Notes: generated by a model not told the origin, from the sequence alone. A stretch of DNA of 64,000 nucleotides from Hungatella_A sp034142505 (GCA_034142505.1 JAWZDV010000050.1:160615-224614), one strand, 5' to 3'. Shown: positions 9,102 through 18,728, counted from the stretch's first letter. Made by a program: numbers and translations.

Positions 9102-9130
9102 TTGAAATACGTTTGAAGATGTGCTATAAT
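9102..9130 (+). promoter_or_regulatory. Sigma-A promoter of the Opp-type transporter operon
   Basis: TTGAAA (9102-9107), 17 bp, TGC then TATAAT (9125-9130): close to consensus with an extended -10. The leader to the first gene is about 65 bases. Confidence 0.8.
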
Positions 9131-9200
9131 GCTGAGAAGTAACTTAAATGAACAAGAAAACAAGTAAAATGTAACAAAAGAACAAAAAGGAGGAATGAAT

Positions 9201-11096
9201 ATGAAAAAAGGAACATCCAAGTTGGCGGCCATTTTGGCATCGGCGTGTATGGCGGCCTCTCTTGCACTGGCGGGCTGCGGCAGTTCTGCCGACGCTCCGG
9301 CAGAGAGCAGCGCGGCAACGAAAGCGGCGGCGGAAACAGCAGAAACAACGGTGGCAGCAACAGAGAAAGAAACAGAAGCAGCAGACGCAGGCAGCGGGAC
9401 TACGCCGAGAAATGAAACGCTGTATTTTTCGGGACAGCAGTGGGGGGCGATCAACAGCTGGAATCCTATTGGGGGGAATTCCAACAACGCTATGGCTGTG
9501 ACCCAGCGCGACGGCAGCCGTATCACGGTTTATGAGACCTTATTTATGTACAACATGATGGACAATGACCTTCATCCGCTGCTGGGAACAGAATATTCCT
9601 GGGATGATGAGAAGATGTCCGCGATGACAATCAAACTGAACCCCGACGCTCACTGGAGAGACGGAACACCGCTTACGGCCGCGGATGTAGAGGCCACCTT
9701 CAACTACAATGTGTGGTGTGGAAGTTCTTACGGCGCGGAGATGACGGCTTTCATGGAATCCGTTACCGCGGTTGATGAAGCGACTGTAAACGTGAAAGCG
9801 GTACTGGATGAAAAAGGCTATGCGAAAGATCCGAACATGATCAAACAGTGGCTTACCAAAATGTATGTGCTGCAGAAGGCTTATCTGGAGACTGTTGAGG
9901 AGAGAAGCGGTTCTTATGAAGATATGAAGATGGATAAGATGGAAGACTTTGTGTCCTCCGGTCCTTACCGCAATTTCTTCAATGATGAGAACAAGGTCGT
10001 GTTAGTCCGCGATGACAATTACTGGGGACAGGCGGACTCCATGTGGGGCAAACTTCCCACGCCGAAATACTTAGCGCAGAATATCTACAAAGACAACGGC
10101 GCGGCGCTGATCGCCTTTGAACAGGGTGAGGTTGACATTTCCCAGTCTTTTAATACCGATGTTCAGAAGCTTTGGGAAGAGAAGGGGCTTCCGATCACCA
10201 CCTATATTGACGAGCCGCCATACAACATAGCGACAACGATTCCCACCTTGTGGTATAACATTGAAAAACCGGGGCTTGACAGAGTGGAAGTGAGAAAAGC
10301 CATTGCTATGGCTGTTGATTATGACCAGATTCTCTCTGCCGCTATCTCCAATCAGGCGCCAAGTTTTAAGGATGTTCCGCGTTCCATGATGAATCCTACG
10401 GAGCCGGAGCAGGCATTGATCGACCATGAGGCGCTGGCTGATTTACAGTGGGTTGGCAATGATATTGATGGGGCCAACAAGCTGCTGGATGACGCCGGTA
10501 TTGTGGATACGGACGGGGATGGCATCCGGGAAGCCGACGGTGTGAAGCTTTCCTTCAAAGCGGAATGCCCCAGCGGTTATACAGACTGGCAGGCAACGCT
10601 GGAAATCGTAGCGGCATCTGCCAAAAAGATTGGAATTGAAGTGGAGACTTATTTCCCGGAAATTACCGTATGGAACGTGGACCAGTCGACTCTCAACTTT
10701 GATATGATCATGGTAAAAGTTACGGGCGCTTCCATCACCAACCCTGTTTACCGCTGTAAGCAGTTCCTGTATGGGCCTTTTGCCGACGGCGAAGTGAACT
10801 TCCAGGGAAATTACGGTCATTACAGAAATGCGGAAGCAGATGAGATCTTAGAGAAGCTGGCAACAGAAACAGACAAGGCAGTTTTGAAGGAATATTATAC
10901 AAGGCTGAATGAGATTTATTTAACGGATGTGCCTTCCTTTGGTTTGATGTACAGACCCGATATGTTCTATACCGTGAATGAAAGTGTCTGGACCGGCTAT
11001 CCGCTGGATGGAGACGGAACCAACATTCCTCCATTGGTATGTATGGACGGTTACGGCATTGCCGGTCTCTACAATTTAAAATTAGTTGAAGAATAA
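9201..11096 (+). CDS. Peptide/oligosaccharide ABC transporter substrate-binding lipoprotein (SBP family 5)
   Basis: A 631-residue extracytoplasmic lipoprotein. The signal peptide ends in LALAGC with the lipidated cysteine at about residue 26, followed by an Ala/Glu/Thr-rich spacer. The mature part has the SBP_bac_5 core: TIKLNPDAHWRDGTPLTAADV near residue 150, then VRKAIAMAVDYDQI and a C-terminal YRPDMFYTVN region. Family 5 proteins bind oligopeptides but in gut and thermophilic bacteria also oligosaccharides. Co-transcription with a beta-mannosidase favours a mannose-containing oligosaccharide (inference). ATG 9201 is 7 bases from AAGGAGG; ATG 9195 is too close to it. Confidence 0.92.
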   Translation: MKKGTSKLAAILASACMAASLALAGCGSSADAPAESSAATKAAAETAETTVAATEKETEAADAGSGTTPRNETLYFSGQQWGAINSWNPIGGNSNNAMAVTQRDGSRITVYETLFMYNMMDNDLHPLLGTEYSWDDEKMSAMTIKLNPDAHWRDGTPLTAADVEATFNYNVWCGSSYGAEMTAFMESVTAVDEATVNVKAVLDEKGYAKDPNMIKQWLTKMYVLQKAYLETVEERSGSYEDMKMDKMEDFVSSGPYRNFFNDENKVVLVRDDNYWGQADSMWGKLPTPKYLAQNIYKDNGAALIAFEQGEVDISQSFNTDVQKLWEEKGLPITTYIDEPPYNIATTIPTLWYNIEKPGLDRVEVRKAIAMAVDYDQILSAAISNQAPSFKDVPRSMMNPTEPEQALIDHEALADLQWVGNDIDGANKLLDDAGIVDTDGDGIREADGVKLSFKAECPSGYTDWQATLEIVAASAKKIGIEVETYFPEITVWNVDQSTLNFDMIMVKVTGASITNPVYRCKQFLYGPFADGEVNFQGNYGHYRNAEADEILEKLATETDKAVLKEYYTRLNEIYLTDVPSFGLMYRPDMFYTVNESVWTGYPLDGDGTNIPPLVCMDGYGIAGLYNLKLVEE

Positions 11097-11115
11097 AGAA
11101 ACTTAGGGACAGTAT

Positions 11116-11164
11116 GGAATCTGGGGATCTGAGACTAGCTTCTCTGATCTCCAGATTCTTTTCA
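11116..11164 (+). terminator. Intercistronic attenuator hairpin
   Basis: gaatctggggatc (11117-11129) pairs with gatctccagattc (11146-11158), one G-U, plus four inner pairs after a mismatch, then a short T run. Such a partial terminator after the binding-protein gene would let it be made in excess over the permeases. Confidence 0.7.
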
Positions 11165-11189
11165 CAATCATAAAAAGAGGTGACATTGT

Positions 11190-12194
11190 TTGAAAGGATA
11201 TAAAAAATATTATAGCCAGAAACTTCTCTGGTACCTGTTGACCTTGTTTCTCGCTGTTGTGTTAAACTTTGTGCTTCCCCGGTTAATGCCCGGCGATCCG
11301 GTTGCAGCGATTGCAAGCCAGGCGGCCGACGGGATGATGGACGGGCAGGCGATCCAAAAGATTTATGATGAATATATGGAAAAATTCGGTGTTAACGAGT
11401 CGATTGTGGTGCAGTTCGGGAAATGGGTAAAAGCGGCCGTGCAAGGTGACTTTGGCTTGTCCTTCAGTCAATATCCCAGACCGGTTGCCGATATTATCAA
11501 ATCTTCCGTGGGATGGACGCTGGCGCTGCAGCTGCCGGCCATTGTGCTGGGCTGGATATTAGGAAATCTTTTAGGGGCGGTGGCGGCTTATATGAAAGGG
11601 TTTGCAGACAAGGTGCTGCTGCCGGTCTTCCTGTTTATCAGCAAAATTCCAGCCTTCGGTATGGCGGTGATCATGCTGACGGTGTTTGGCATCCATCTCG
11701 GCTGGGCGCCTACCAGCGGCGCTTACGGATTTGACCTGATTCCTTCGTTTAGCTGGACGTTTGTCAAATCTGTCATTGCCCACTATCAGCTTCCGTTCTG
11801 GTCAATTGTCATTATCACCATAGGCGGACAGGCGATTGGAATGCGTTCCATGTCCATCTATGAGCTGAATGCGGATTATGTAAAATACAGCCGCTATCTG
11901 GGTGTGAAGGACAGGAAAATTGTCGGGTATGTATTCCGCAATGCCATGCTTCCCCAGGTTACCGGTCTGGCAATGTCCCTCGGCACCATGATGGGCGGCG
12001 CCCTGGTTTCCGAGATCATTTTCAGCTATCCGGGGCTTGGAACGACCATGATGAGGGCGATTAAAGGAAATGATTATCCCTTGCTTTCGGCTTGTACGCT
12101 GATGATTACGATTATGGTACTCTTGGCGAATTTGTTTGTTGAAATCATTTACGGTGCGATTGATCCGCGTATCAAAGCGGCACAGCAGGATTAA
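11190..12194 (+). CDS. ABC transporter permease, DppB/OppB family
   Basis: A 334-residue inner-membrane permease. It has the OppB layout: an N-terminal helix (about 13-30) followed by the conserved LPRLMPGDPV, an extracytoplasmic segment to about residue 100, then five helices. The coupling-helix region near 270-295 includes GGALVSEIIFSYPGLG. It starts with TTG at 11190, eight bases after AAGAGGTG; the first in-frame ATG would remove the first membrane helix. It follows the binding protein across the attenuator hairpin and precedes the second permease by 14 bases. Confidence 0.92.
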   Translation: MKGYKKYYSQKLLWYLLTLFLAVVLNFVLPRLMPGDPVAAIASQAADGMMDGQAIQKIYDEYMEKFGVNESIVVQFGKWVKAAVQGDFGLSFSQYPRPVADIIKSSVGWTLALQLPAIVLGWILGNLLGAVAAYMKGFADKVLLPVFLFISKIPAFGMAVIMLTVFGIHLGWAPTSGAYGFDLIPSFSWTFVKSVIAHYQLPFWSIVIITIGGQAIGMRSMSIYELNADYVKYSRYLGVKDRKIVGYVFRNAMLPQVTGLAMSLGTMMGGALVSEIIFSYPGLGTTMMRAIKGNDYPLLSACTLMITIMVLLANLFVEIIYGAIDPRIKAAQQD

Positions 12195-12208
12195 CAGGAG
12201 GGACGGTT

Positions 12209-13456
12209 ATGAAACATTTTATAAAAAACGTATTTCATTCTCCCAGATTCGTGGCCGGTTTTTTGCTTTTTGGCGGAATGCTGTTATTTACAATCATATA
12301 TCCGCTGTTTGTCACCGCCGATCCGCTGGAGATGGTAGGGCAGGGCAACTTTTTCAAGCCGGGCACGTATGTATCGGTGAAGGATGCGGTGAATACGCAG
12401 CAATACATGCTCAATATCACGGCAGAAGCGGGAAAGGTGGGGGAGCGCCTTACCGATGTGCAGAAGACGGATATGCGTGACTGGCTGGTGCGTTTTGGAG
12501 GGATTACCCAGGAAGAGATGGACGCAGCCGACGATGACCAGCTGGTTATTTTATGGATGGAGAACTATGATGAAAATGCCGCCCAGGAAGGGCTGCTGGC
12601 GACGAAGAAAAGACAGATTGCCCGGATGAATGGGGAGATCATCAAGCTGGCGAAAGATGCGGAACTGATCCTGGCGGAGGAAAACGAAGCGGGAGAACTG
12701 GAAAAGACGGCAGAGATCAACAGTAAACAGTATGTCAATGTGAAGGATGTGGTGAACAAACGGACGCTGCTTCTGGGGACGGACAATTTTGGACGGGATG
12801 TGATGACGGAGCTGGTTCAGGCGACGAAGACGTCCTTGAAGATCGGTCTGATCGCGGGAGTTGTGGCGACATTGATCGGTTTGATGCTGGGGTTGATATC
12901 CGGTTATGTGGGCGGTGTTGCCGATGATTTTATCATGTTTATTGCCAACTTGTTTACCGTGATTCCTTCGTTTGTGATGCTGATATTGATTACATATTCC
13001 ATTGGACAGGCAGCCAGAGGCGTGACATTGATCGCGGTTGTCATCGGCTTTACGTCCTGGACCTGGACCTGCCGTTCCGTGCGCTCGCAGGTGATTTCCC
13101 TGCGAAACCGTGACCATGTAAGCCTTTCGAAGCTGTCCGGCCACAGCATGATGCGGATTGTCCTGACAGATATTCTTCCCTATGTGGCTTCTTACGTGGT
13201 GATGGCGCTGATTCTGCAGATTTCTTCCGGAATTCTGGCGGAAGCACAGCTATCCATGCTGGGTCTCGGGCCGTCTACCACCACGACAGCGACTCTGGGG
13301 CAGATGATGAACTGGGCTACTATGTATGCCGCTCATTTGAATGGCGCGTGGTGGGCATATTTCCCGGTTGTTTTCGTGATTGCTATGATTTCATTCTCAC
13401 TGAGTCTGATGAATACCGGTCTGGACCAGGTATTCAACCCTCAGCTTCGGGATTAA
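12209..13456 (+). CDS. ABC transporter permease, DppC/OppC family, with extra extracytoplasmic domain
   Basis: A 415-residue permease, about 100 residues longer than usual DppC (around 300). After helix 1 (residues 17-36) lies an unusual insert of about 120 charged residues before the conserved LLLGTDNFGRDV motif at about 187-198. The insert is bordered by two near-identical segments, YVSVKDAVN at 54-62 and YVNVKDVVN at 175-183, as if a duplication had opened to receive it. The rest is standard: five helices and the EAQLSMLGLG coupling region near 345. CAGGAGGGA precedes the ATG. Confidence 0.9.
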   Translation: MKHFIKNVFHSPRFVAGFLLFGGMLLFTIIYPLFVTADPLEMVGQGNFFKPGTYVSVKDAVNTQQYMLNITAEAGKVGERLTDVQKTDMRDWLVRFGGITQEEMDAADDDQLVILWMENYDENAAQEGLLATKKRQIARMNGEIIKLAKDAELILAEENEAGELEKTAEINSKQYVNVKDVVNKRTLLLGTDNFGRDVMTELVQATKTSLKIGLIAGVVATLIGLMLGLISGYVGGVADDFIMFIANLFTVIPSFVMLILITYSIGQAARGVTLIAVVIGFTSWTWTCRSVRSQVISLRNRDHVSLSKLSGHSMMRIVLTDILPYVASYVVMALILQISSGILAEAQLSMLGLGPSTTTTATLGQMMNWATMYAAHLNGAWWAYFPVVFVIAMISFSLSLMNTGLDQVFNPQLRD

Positions 13457-13469
13457 GGAGGAATTGTCC

Positions 13470-14510
13470 ATGGGAAAAGTAATGCTTGAAGTAAAGAATT
13501 TGAAGACAAAATATGTGACGCGCCAGCAGGAGGCCGTGTACGCGGTTGACGGCGTTTCCTTAAAAATAGAAGAGGGAAAATCACTGGGGGTGGCCGGGGA
13601 ATCCGGCTGTGGAAAATCGACACTGGCCTTATCCCTGATGGGGTACTATTTTGCACCGCTTCACTATATCAGCGGAGATATCATCGTAGATGGGAGAAAT
13701 ATCGCCGGAGAGGAAAGCTCCCCTCATGGTGCGAAACGGAAAATGAAACCCGATGAAGTGCGGAAAAATGTCCTCGGGAAAGAGATTGCCTATATTCCCC
13801 AGGCTGCGATGAACGCCCTCAATCCAACCCGGAAGGTGATCCGGTTTATCGAGGATGTGCTTCATGTCCATGAACCGAAGATTACGAAAAAAGATATTTA
13901 TGATCTGGCGCGTGAGCGGTTTGAGATTTTAGGACTGCCGGAGGATGTGCTGCAGAAATATGCGGTGGAGCTGTCCGGCGGTATGAAGCAGCGTACGGTT
14001 ATTGCGATTTCCACGATTCTTTCCCCGAAAGTGCTGATTGCGGACGAACCGTCTTCAGCCCTGGATGTGACCAGCCAGAAAATGGTGATCAAGATGCTGC
14101 GTGATCTGATGGAGAAAGGATATATCAAAAGTATGCTCTTCATCACCCATGAGCTTCCGCTTCTGTATAATGTGACGGATGATATTATGGTCATGTATGC
14201 GGGACAGATCGTGGAGAGCGGCACGGCGAAGGAGATGGTATTTGATCCACTGCATCCTTATACGAAGGGGTTGATGGGCTCCATTATTGTGCCGGAGGAG
14301 GGCGTCCGGGAGACAAAGCTGGCAGCGATACCGGGAACTCCTCCCAATTTGAAACATCCGCCGGCCGGCTGCCGGTTTGCACCGCGGTGTAAGTACGCGG
14401 CCCCGACCTGTATGGGAATGGAGGTCCCGGAACTGGAAATGCCGAACGGACGTATTTATCGCTGTTTGATGTCTGAGAGAAAGATCAGGGAGGTGTACCA
14501 GAATGAGTGA
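13470..14510 (+). CDS. ABC transporter ATP-binding protein, DppD/OppD family
   Basis: A 346-residue ATPase that powers the DppBC-type permease pair. Walker A GESGCGKST is near residue 42, the signature LSGGMKQR near 170, Walker B VLIADEPSSALD near 190, and the H-loop in FITHE about 30 residues later. A C-terminal extension with PPAGCRFAPRC is the oligopeptide-transporter C-terminal motif, whose cysteines in homologues bind an Fe-S cluster. ATG 13470 has AAGGAGG eight bases upstream. It overlaps the next ATPase by 8 bases. Confidence 0.93.
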   Translation: MGKVMLEVKNLKTKYVTRQQEAVYAVDGVSLKIEEGKSLGVAGESGCGKSTLALSLMGYYFAPLHYISGDIIVDGRNIAGEESSPHGAKRKMKPDEVRKNVLGKEIAYIPQAAMNALNPTRKVIRFIEDVLHVHEPKITKKDIYDLARERFEILGLPEDVLQKYAVELSGGMKQRTVIAISTILSPKVLIADEPSSALDVTSQKMVIKMLRDLMEKGYIKSMLFITHELPLLYNVTDDIMVMYAGQIVESGTAKEMVFDPLHPYTKGLMGSIIVPEEGVRETKLAAIPGTPPNLKHPPAGCRFAPRCKYAAPTCMGMEVPELEMPNGRIYRCLMSERKIREVYQNE

Positions 14511-15315
14511 AAGCAGGGCGGAATGTCTGCGGGGGGAAGGCGTTACCAAGGTGTTTGGAATCGGGAATAAGAGAAAAACCGCGGTGGACCATGTGGATTT
14601 TGATTTCCGGGAAGGCGAGATTATCTCCATTGTGGGAGAATCCGGAAGCGGGAAAACCACTCTGTCGAAAATGCTGCTGGGTTTGACCAGCGTGACGGAG
14701 GGGGAGATCTATTTTCAGGGAAAGCGCAGGGATATCGGCAGCAGCAAGAAAAAGAAAGAGTACTGGAAAGGAATCCAGGCGATTTTCCAGGACCCGTTCT
14801 CTTCTTATAATATGTTCAATAAAATTGACGCTGTGCTCCTGGACTGTATTAAGATGCGGGGCAATGGAAAGTTTCCGTATCAGGAAAAGTATAAAATGAT
14901 GGAGGAAGCCTGTAGTTTTGTCAATCTGGAATTTAATGAACTGACAAACAAGTATCCGTTTGAGCTTTCCGGCGGCCAGATGCAGCGGTTGATGATTGCC
15001 AGAATCTTTCTGCTGCGGCCCAGGATTTTGCTGGCGGACGAGCCCACATCCATGATTGACGCCTGCTCCAGATCAACGATTCTGGATATGCTGCTGAAGC
15101 TGCGGGATGAAATCAACATGACGGTGATCTTCATCACTCATGATATTGGTCTGGCATACTACATTTCAGACAAGGTATATATCATGGAACACGGTAAATT
15201 CGTGGAGTCCGGCTCGGCAGAAGAATGTATTCTGCATCCGAAGGCGGATTATACCAAGCGTTTGATCAACGATGTTCCTAAGATATATGAAGAATGGGAT
15301 TTAAGTACGGTTTAA
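14503..15315 (+). CDS. ABC transporter ATP-binding protein, DppF/OppF family
   Basis: The second ATPase (270 residues) of the transporter. Walker A GESGSGKTT lies near residue 45, the signature LSGGQMQR near 155, Walker B ILLADEPTSMID near 175, and the H-loop FITHD near 210. The usual Asp-rich D-loop reads SMIDAC. It is shorter than many OppF proteins because the C-terminal cysteine-rich extension is missing. It overlaps dppD-like by 8 bases, and its stop codon abuts the mannosidase ribosome binding region, so all six genes appear to be one operon. Confidence 0.92.
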   Translation: MSESRAECLRGEGVTKVFGIGNKRKTAVDHVDFDFREGEIISIVGESGSGKTTLSKMLLGLTSVTEGEIYFQGKRRDIGSSKKKKEYWKGIQAIFQDPFSSYNMFNKIDAVLLDCIKMRGNGKFPYQEKYKMMEEACSFVNLEFNELTNKYPFELSGGQMQRLMIARIFLLRPRILLADEPTSMIDACSRSTILDMLLKLRDEINMTVIFITHDIGLAYYISDKVYIMEHGKFVESGSAEECILHPKADYTKRLINDVPKIYEEWDLSTV

Positions 15316-15330
15316 ATGGGGGAAATAGTT

Positions 15331-17775
15331 ATGGTTCAAATGAGTTTAAATGGCGGCTGGCAGATGCGGCGCGTGGGAGATGAGATCTTTTCAGCGGCAG
15401 TGGTGCCAGGCTCCGTCTATGGGGATCTGCTCCGAAACGGACAGATGGAAGATCCATTTTTTAAGGATCATGAGATTAAAGCGCTGAAGCTGATGGATGA
15501 AGACTATGAGTATGTGAAGTCCTTTGACTGCAGCCATGAGGTGTTAACCTGCGGCCGCCGGATTCTCCGCTTTGACGGCGTAGATACGATTGCTGATATT
15601 TATTTTAATGGCAATCTGATTGGGTCGCCCGCCAATATGCACCGGATCTGGGAATATGACGTGACAGACCTGGTGCGGGAGACGGGAAATGAACTGCGGG
15701 TGGTGTTCCATTCACCGACGAAGTATGCGGCGGCGGCATTTCAAATCAGCCAGACGCATGGAAGTTCCCATGCACTGGAAGGGTTTGTAAATATGCGTAA
15801 GGGCCACAGCATGTTTGGCTGGGACTGGGGTGCACATCTTCCCGATGCAGGTCTGTTCCGTCCTGTGACGCTGCTTGGTATCGACGAGGCGCGGATTGAC
15901 AGTGTTTATGTGACGCAGACGCATGGAGCCGGGGGTGCAGAGCTGGGCTTTCAGGTGGAACTTGAGACTTACGGGGGGAAGGAAGACGGGCTGTATTATG
16001 AAGTGAAACTGACAGAACCGGATGGAAGTGTACATATCTTGAAGGACAGTCCGACGCGCTTTATGGTGGAACATCCCAAGCTCTGGTGGCCTAACGGGTA
16101 TGGGGAGCAGAACTTGTATGAGATGGAAGTGACACTGTATCTGGACGGCAGGAAGCTGGACTGCTGGAGCAGGAGAATCGGTCTGCGCCAGATCACGGTG
16201 GACCGGTCCAAGATTCAGTGGGGAGAGAATTTTGCCATTCGTGTCAATGGCATCAATATTTTTGCAATGGGTGCCAACTACATTCCGGAGGATCATCTGC
16301 TGTCCCGGGTTACCCCTGAGACGACGCGGACGCTTCTGGAGAAAGCGAAGTGGGCAAACTTTAACACGATCCGCGTATGGGGAGGCGGTTATTATCCGGA
16401 GGACTGGTTCTACGATACCTGTGATGAACTGGGGCTTGTGGTATGGCAGGACTTCATGTTTGCCTGTGCGGCCTATGATCTGACACCGGAATTTGAGGAG
16501 AATATACGGGGAGAATTTGAGGACAACATTAAGAGGCTGCGTCATCACGCCAGTCTGGGGCTGTGGTGCGGCAACAATGAGATTGAGGTGGGGATGGCGG
16601 GCGGAGCATTTTGGCTGACTAAAAAGAGTGAGATCCGCGATTACTATCTGATTTTTGAGCGCATCATACCGGAAGCGGTTAAAAAGTATGACCCACAGAC
16701 GTTTTACTGGCCTTCCAGTCCGTCTTCGGGAGGGAGTCTGGATGATCCGTCCGACCAGGACCGGGGGGATGTGCATTACTGGCAGGTTTGGCATGGGGAC
16801 AAGCCATTCAGCGAATACCGGAAGCTGTATTTCCGGTTCCTGTCTGAGTTTGGATTCCAGTCGTTTCCTTCGGTTAAGACGCTGGAAACCATTACCGATG
16901 ATCCGTCGGATCTCAACATTTTCAGCTATGTGATGGAAAAGCATCAGAGAAACGGGAAGGCCAATGGGAAGATCATGAATTATATGCAGCAGACTTACCG
17001 GTATCCCTCCAGCTTTGAAATCGTGTTGTATGCGTCCCAGCTTTTGCAGGCAGACGCGATCCGTTACGGTGTGGAACATTTCCGGCGGAACCGGGGACGC
17101 TGCATGGGAACGCTTTACTGGCAGCTCAATGACTGCTGGCCCGTGGCATCCTGGTCTTCCATTGATTACTGCGGCCGCTTTAAGGCGCTGCATTACTATG
17201 CGAAACGGTTCTTCGCACCGCTGATGCTTTCCTGCGAGGAAAAGGGCATGATGGGGACCACGGTGGTGTTTAATGAGCAGCATTATGATGAGTTTGAGAC
17301 ATCCATCCGGCTGAATGTGGCAAATGAAACGCTTTATGACCAGGCAGTGACCGTGCGCTGGGCCCTTCGGAATCCGAAAGCGGAAATACTGCTTAGCGGG
17401 GAGCAGGAGGTGGAGGTTCCGGCTCTTACCAGTGTGTGGCTTGACAAAACAGAGTTTCGTGAGGTGGATATTCATTCCCACTATGTCAGCTACGAGATGG
17501 AACAGGATGGGGTGGTGATTTCCGATGGAAGCGTAAACTTTTCCTATCCGAAACATTTTCGCTACGAGGACCCGTGCCTGAGGTGCCGGGTAATCGGTGA
17601 TGAAATTGAGGTTACCGCCGCCGCATATGCCAAAAGTGTTGAAATATGGAATGAAAATGAGGATTTGATTCTTTCCGACAACTATTTTGATATGAATGGC
17701 GGAACAAAGCGGGTGAAAATTGAGAGCGGAGACGTGGGCCGGCTGAATGTGAGAAGTGTTTTTGATATCAGATAA
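15331..17775 (+). CDS. Beta-mannosidase, glycoside hydrolase family 2
   Basis: A cytoplasmic 814-residue GH2 enzyme that releases mannose from the non-reducing end of beta-mannosides. A sugar-binding jelly roll covers about 1-170 (LNGGWQMRRVG start), an Ig-like domain about 180-290, and a TIM barrel about 290-560. The acid/base is E417 in WCGNNE and the nucleophile E506 in SEFGFQS; WGGGYYPEDWFYDTCDELG is also typical. C-terminal beta domains follow. ATG 15331 is preferred (GGGGGA eight bases upstream) over ATG 15316. No signal peptide, so it acts on substrate imported by the adjacent transporter. Confidence 0.93.
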   Translation: MVQMSLNGGWQMRRVGDEIFSAAVVPGSVYGDLLRNGQMEDPFFKDHEIKALKLMDEDYEYVKSFDCSHEVLTCGRRILRFDGVDTIADIYFNGNLIGSPANMHRIWEYDVTDLVRETGNELRVVFHSPTKYAAAAFQISQTHGSSHALEGFVNMRKGHSMFGWDWGAHLPDAGLFRPVTLLGIDEARIDSVYVTQTHGAGGAELGFQVELETYGGKEDGLYYEVKLTEPDGSVHILKDSPTRFMVEHPKLWWPNGYGEQNLYEMEVTLYLDGRKLDCWSRRIGLRQITVDRSKIQWGENFAIRVNGINIFAMGANYIPEDHLLSRVTPETTRTLLEKAKWANFNTIRVWGGGYYPEDWFYDTCDELGLVVWQDFMFACAAYDLTPEFEENIRGEFEDNIKRLRHHASLGLWCGNNEIEVGMAGGAFWLTKKSEIRDYYLIFERIIPEAVKKYDPQTFYWPSSPSSGGSLDDPSDQDRGDVHYWQVWHGDKPFSEYRKLYFRFLSEFGFQSFPSVKTLETITDDPSDLNIFSYVMEKHQRNGKANGKIMNYMQQTYRYPSSFEIVLYASQLLQADAIRYGVEHFRRNRGRCMGTLYWQLNDCWPVASWSSIDYCGRFKALHYYAKRFFAPLMLSCEEKGMMGTTVVFNEQHYDEFETSIRLNVANETLYDQAVTVRWALRNPKAEILLSGEQEVEVPALTSVWLDKTEFREVDIHSHYVSYEMEQDGVVISDGSVNFSYPKHFRYEDPCLRCRVIGDEIEVTAAAYAKSVEIWNENEDLILSDNYFDMNGGTKRVKIESGDVGRLNVRSVFDIR

Positions 17776-17790
17776 TGAGGACGGGGGACA

Positions 17791-17834
17791 AAAAAAGACT
17801 GTCTGACCGGAATGGAAGAGGGCAGACAGTCTTT
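17791..17834. terminator. Bidirectional terminator between convergent genes
   Basis: agactgtctg (17797-17806) pairs with cagacagtct (17823-17832). Six A precede and three T follow, so it is stronger for the minus-strand deoR-type gene than for the mannosidase. Confidence 0.8.
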
Positions 17835-17856
17835 GCGTCATGATCATGGAACGCTG

Positions 17857-18630
17857 TTAAGCCATAGGGATCACGGAGGTTCCGCTTCGTTCCAGCTGGC
17901 TTAGGTGTTCAGGCAGAAACGTGTAATCGGTGATGACATAGTGGAAGTCGGTCACGGAAGCGATGGTAAAGATGCCGTTTCCGTTAAACTTGCTCTTGTC
18001 ACAGGCCAGAATCTTGGTGGCGGAGGAGGCTAGGATTTTCTGCTTGTTAATGGCCTTTTCCTCCAGGGAAGCGGTAAGGTACAGCTTGCTGTTGATGGAC
18101 TGTACTCCCAGAACACAGAGATCCATATTCAGGTTTTTGACAAATGCGTCGCTCTGCTGGCCGACGACACAGCCGGTTTCCTTTTGGATACGGCCTCCGC
18201 AGATAAATACGGTATGGGAGGAGTCAAACAATTCGGATGCGATTTTTAAATCATTTGTAAAAATGGTCAGGTCCTGGAACTGCTGTTTGATCAGAAGCGC
18301 AATCTGGTAAGTGGTGGTCCCTGCATCTAAAAAAATGCTGTTGATGCTGGGGAGGTTTTTGATTAAGTCGATGGTTTTTTGTGCGATTTGCTGTTTCATA
18401 GCATAATTCTGTGTTTGCTTTGTTTCGTAAAGTTCTTCTAAGGGCAGGGAAGACACAGAGATCGCGCCGCCGTGTGTGCGATTGATCACCCCTGACTTTT
18501 CGAGAAATGCCAGATCACGGCGAATGGTCATGGCGGAGACATGGAACTTTTGTGCCAGCTCTTCTACGGAAGCATCGCCATTTTCTTGAATTGTCTGGAA
18601 AATTTGTTCGGCTCTTTTTTCTTTATACAT
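17857..18630 (-). CDS. DeoR-family transcriptional regulator
   Basis: A 257-residue repressor. An N-terminal DeoR winged helix (residues 4-58, with VEELAQKFHVSAMTIRRDLAFLEKSG and the following INRTHGGA) binds DNA. A C-terminal DeoRC sugar-phosphate sensor has LDAGTTTYQIA near 100 and FTNDLKIA near 130. Family members respond to phosphorylated sugars. It is divergent from the GH3 gene and convergent with the mannosidase operon, so it probably controls one or both (inference). An extended -10 (TGT-TATAAT) on the minus strand lies at 18668-18663. Confidence 0.93.
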   Translation of the reverse strand: MYKEKRAEQIFQTIQENGDASVEELAQKFHVSAMTIRRDLAFLEKSGVINRTHGGAISVSSLPLEELYETKQTQNYAMKQQIAQKTIDLIKNLPSINSIFLDAGTTTYQIALLIKQQFQDLTIFTNDLKIASELFDSSHTVFICGGRIQKETGCVVGQQSDAFVKNLNMDLCVLGVQSINSKLYLTASLEEKAINKQKILASSATKILACDKSKFNGNGIFTIASVTDFHYVITDYTFLPEHLSQLERSGTSVIPMA

Positions 18631-18728
18631 ATGATGGAGTCCTTATCTGTTTTTGTATTGTCATTATAACATGGTTTGTGCAAAAAATAAACAAAATAGA
18701 ACATAACATTATTTTAGGAGGAACGACT
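18631..18728. promoter_or_regulatory. Divergent promoter region deoR-type gene / GH3
   Basis: This 98-bp AT-rich spacer holds a minus-strand extended -10 (TGT-TATAAT, 18668-18663) for the regulator. Before the GH3 gene are repeated aacaaaatagaacataaca-like stretches (about 18690-18710) that could be a DeoR operator, and an AGGAGG site. The GH3 promoter hexamers are not clear. Confidence 0.5.

Noticed and set aside
15712..17847. Very long minus-strand open frame (about 711 codons) opposite the beta-mannosidase
   Set aside because: It is antisense to a clear GH2 gene, has biased composition rich in His, Arg and Pro, no ribosome binding site and no recognisable domain.
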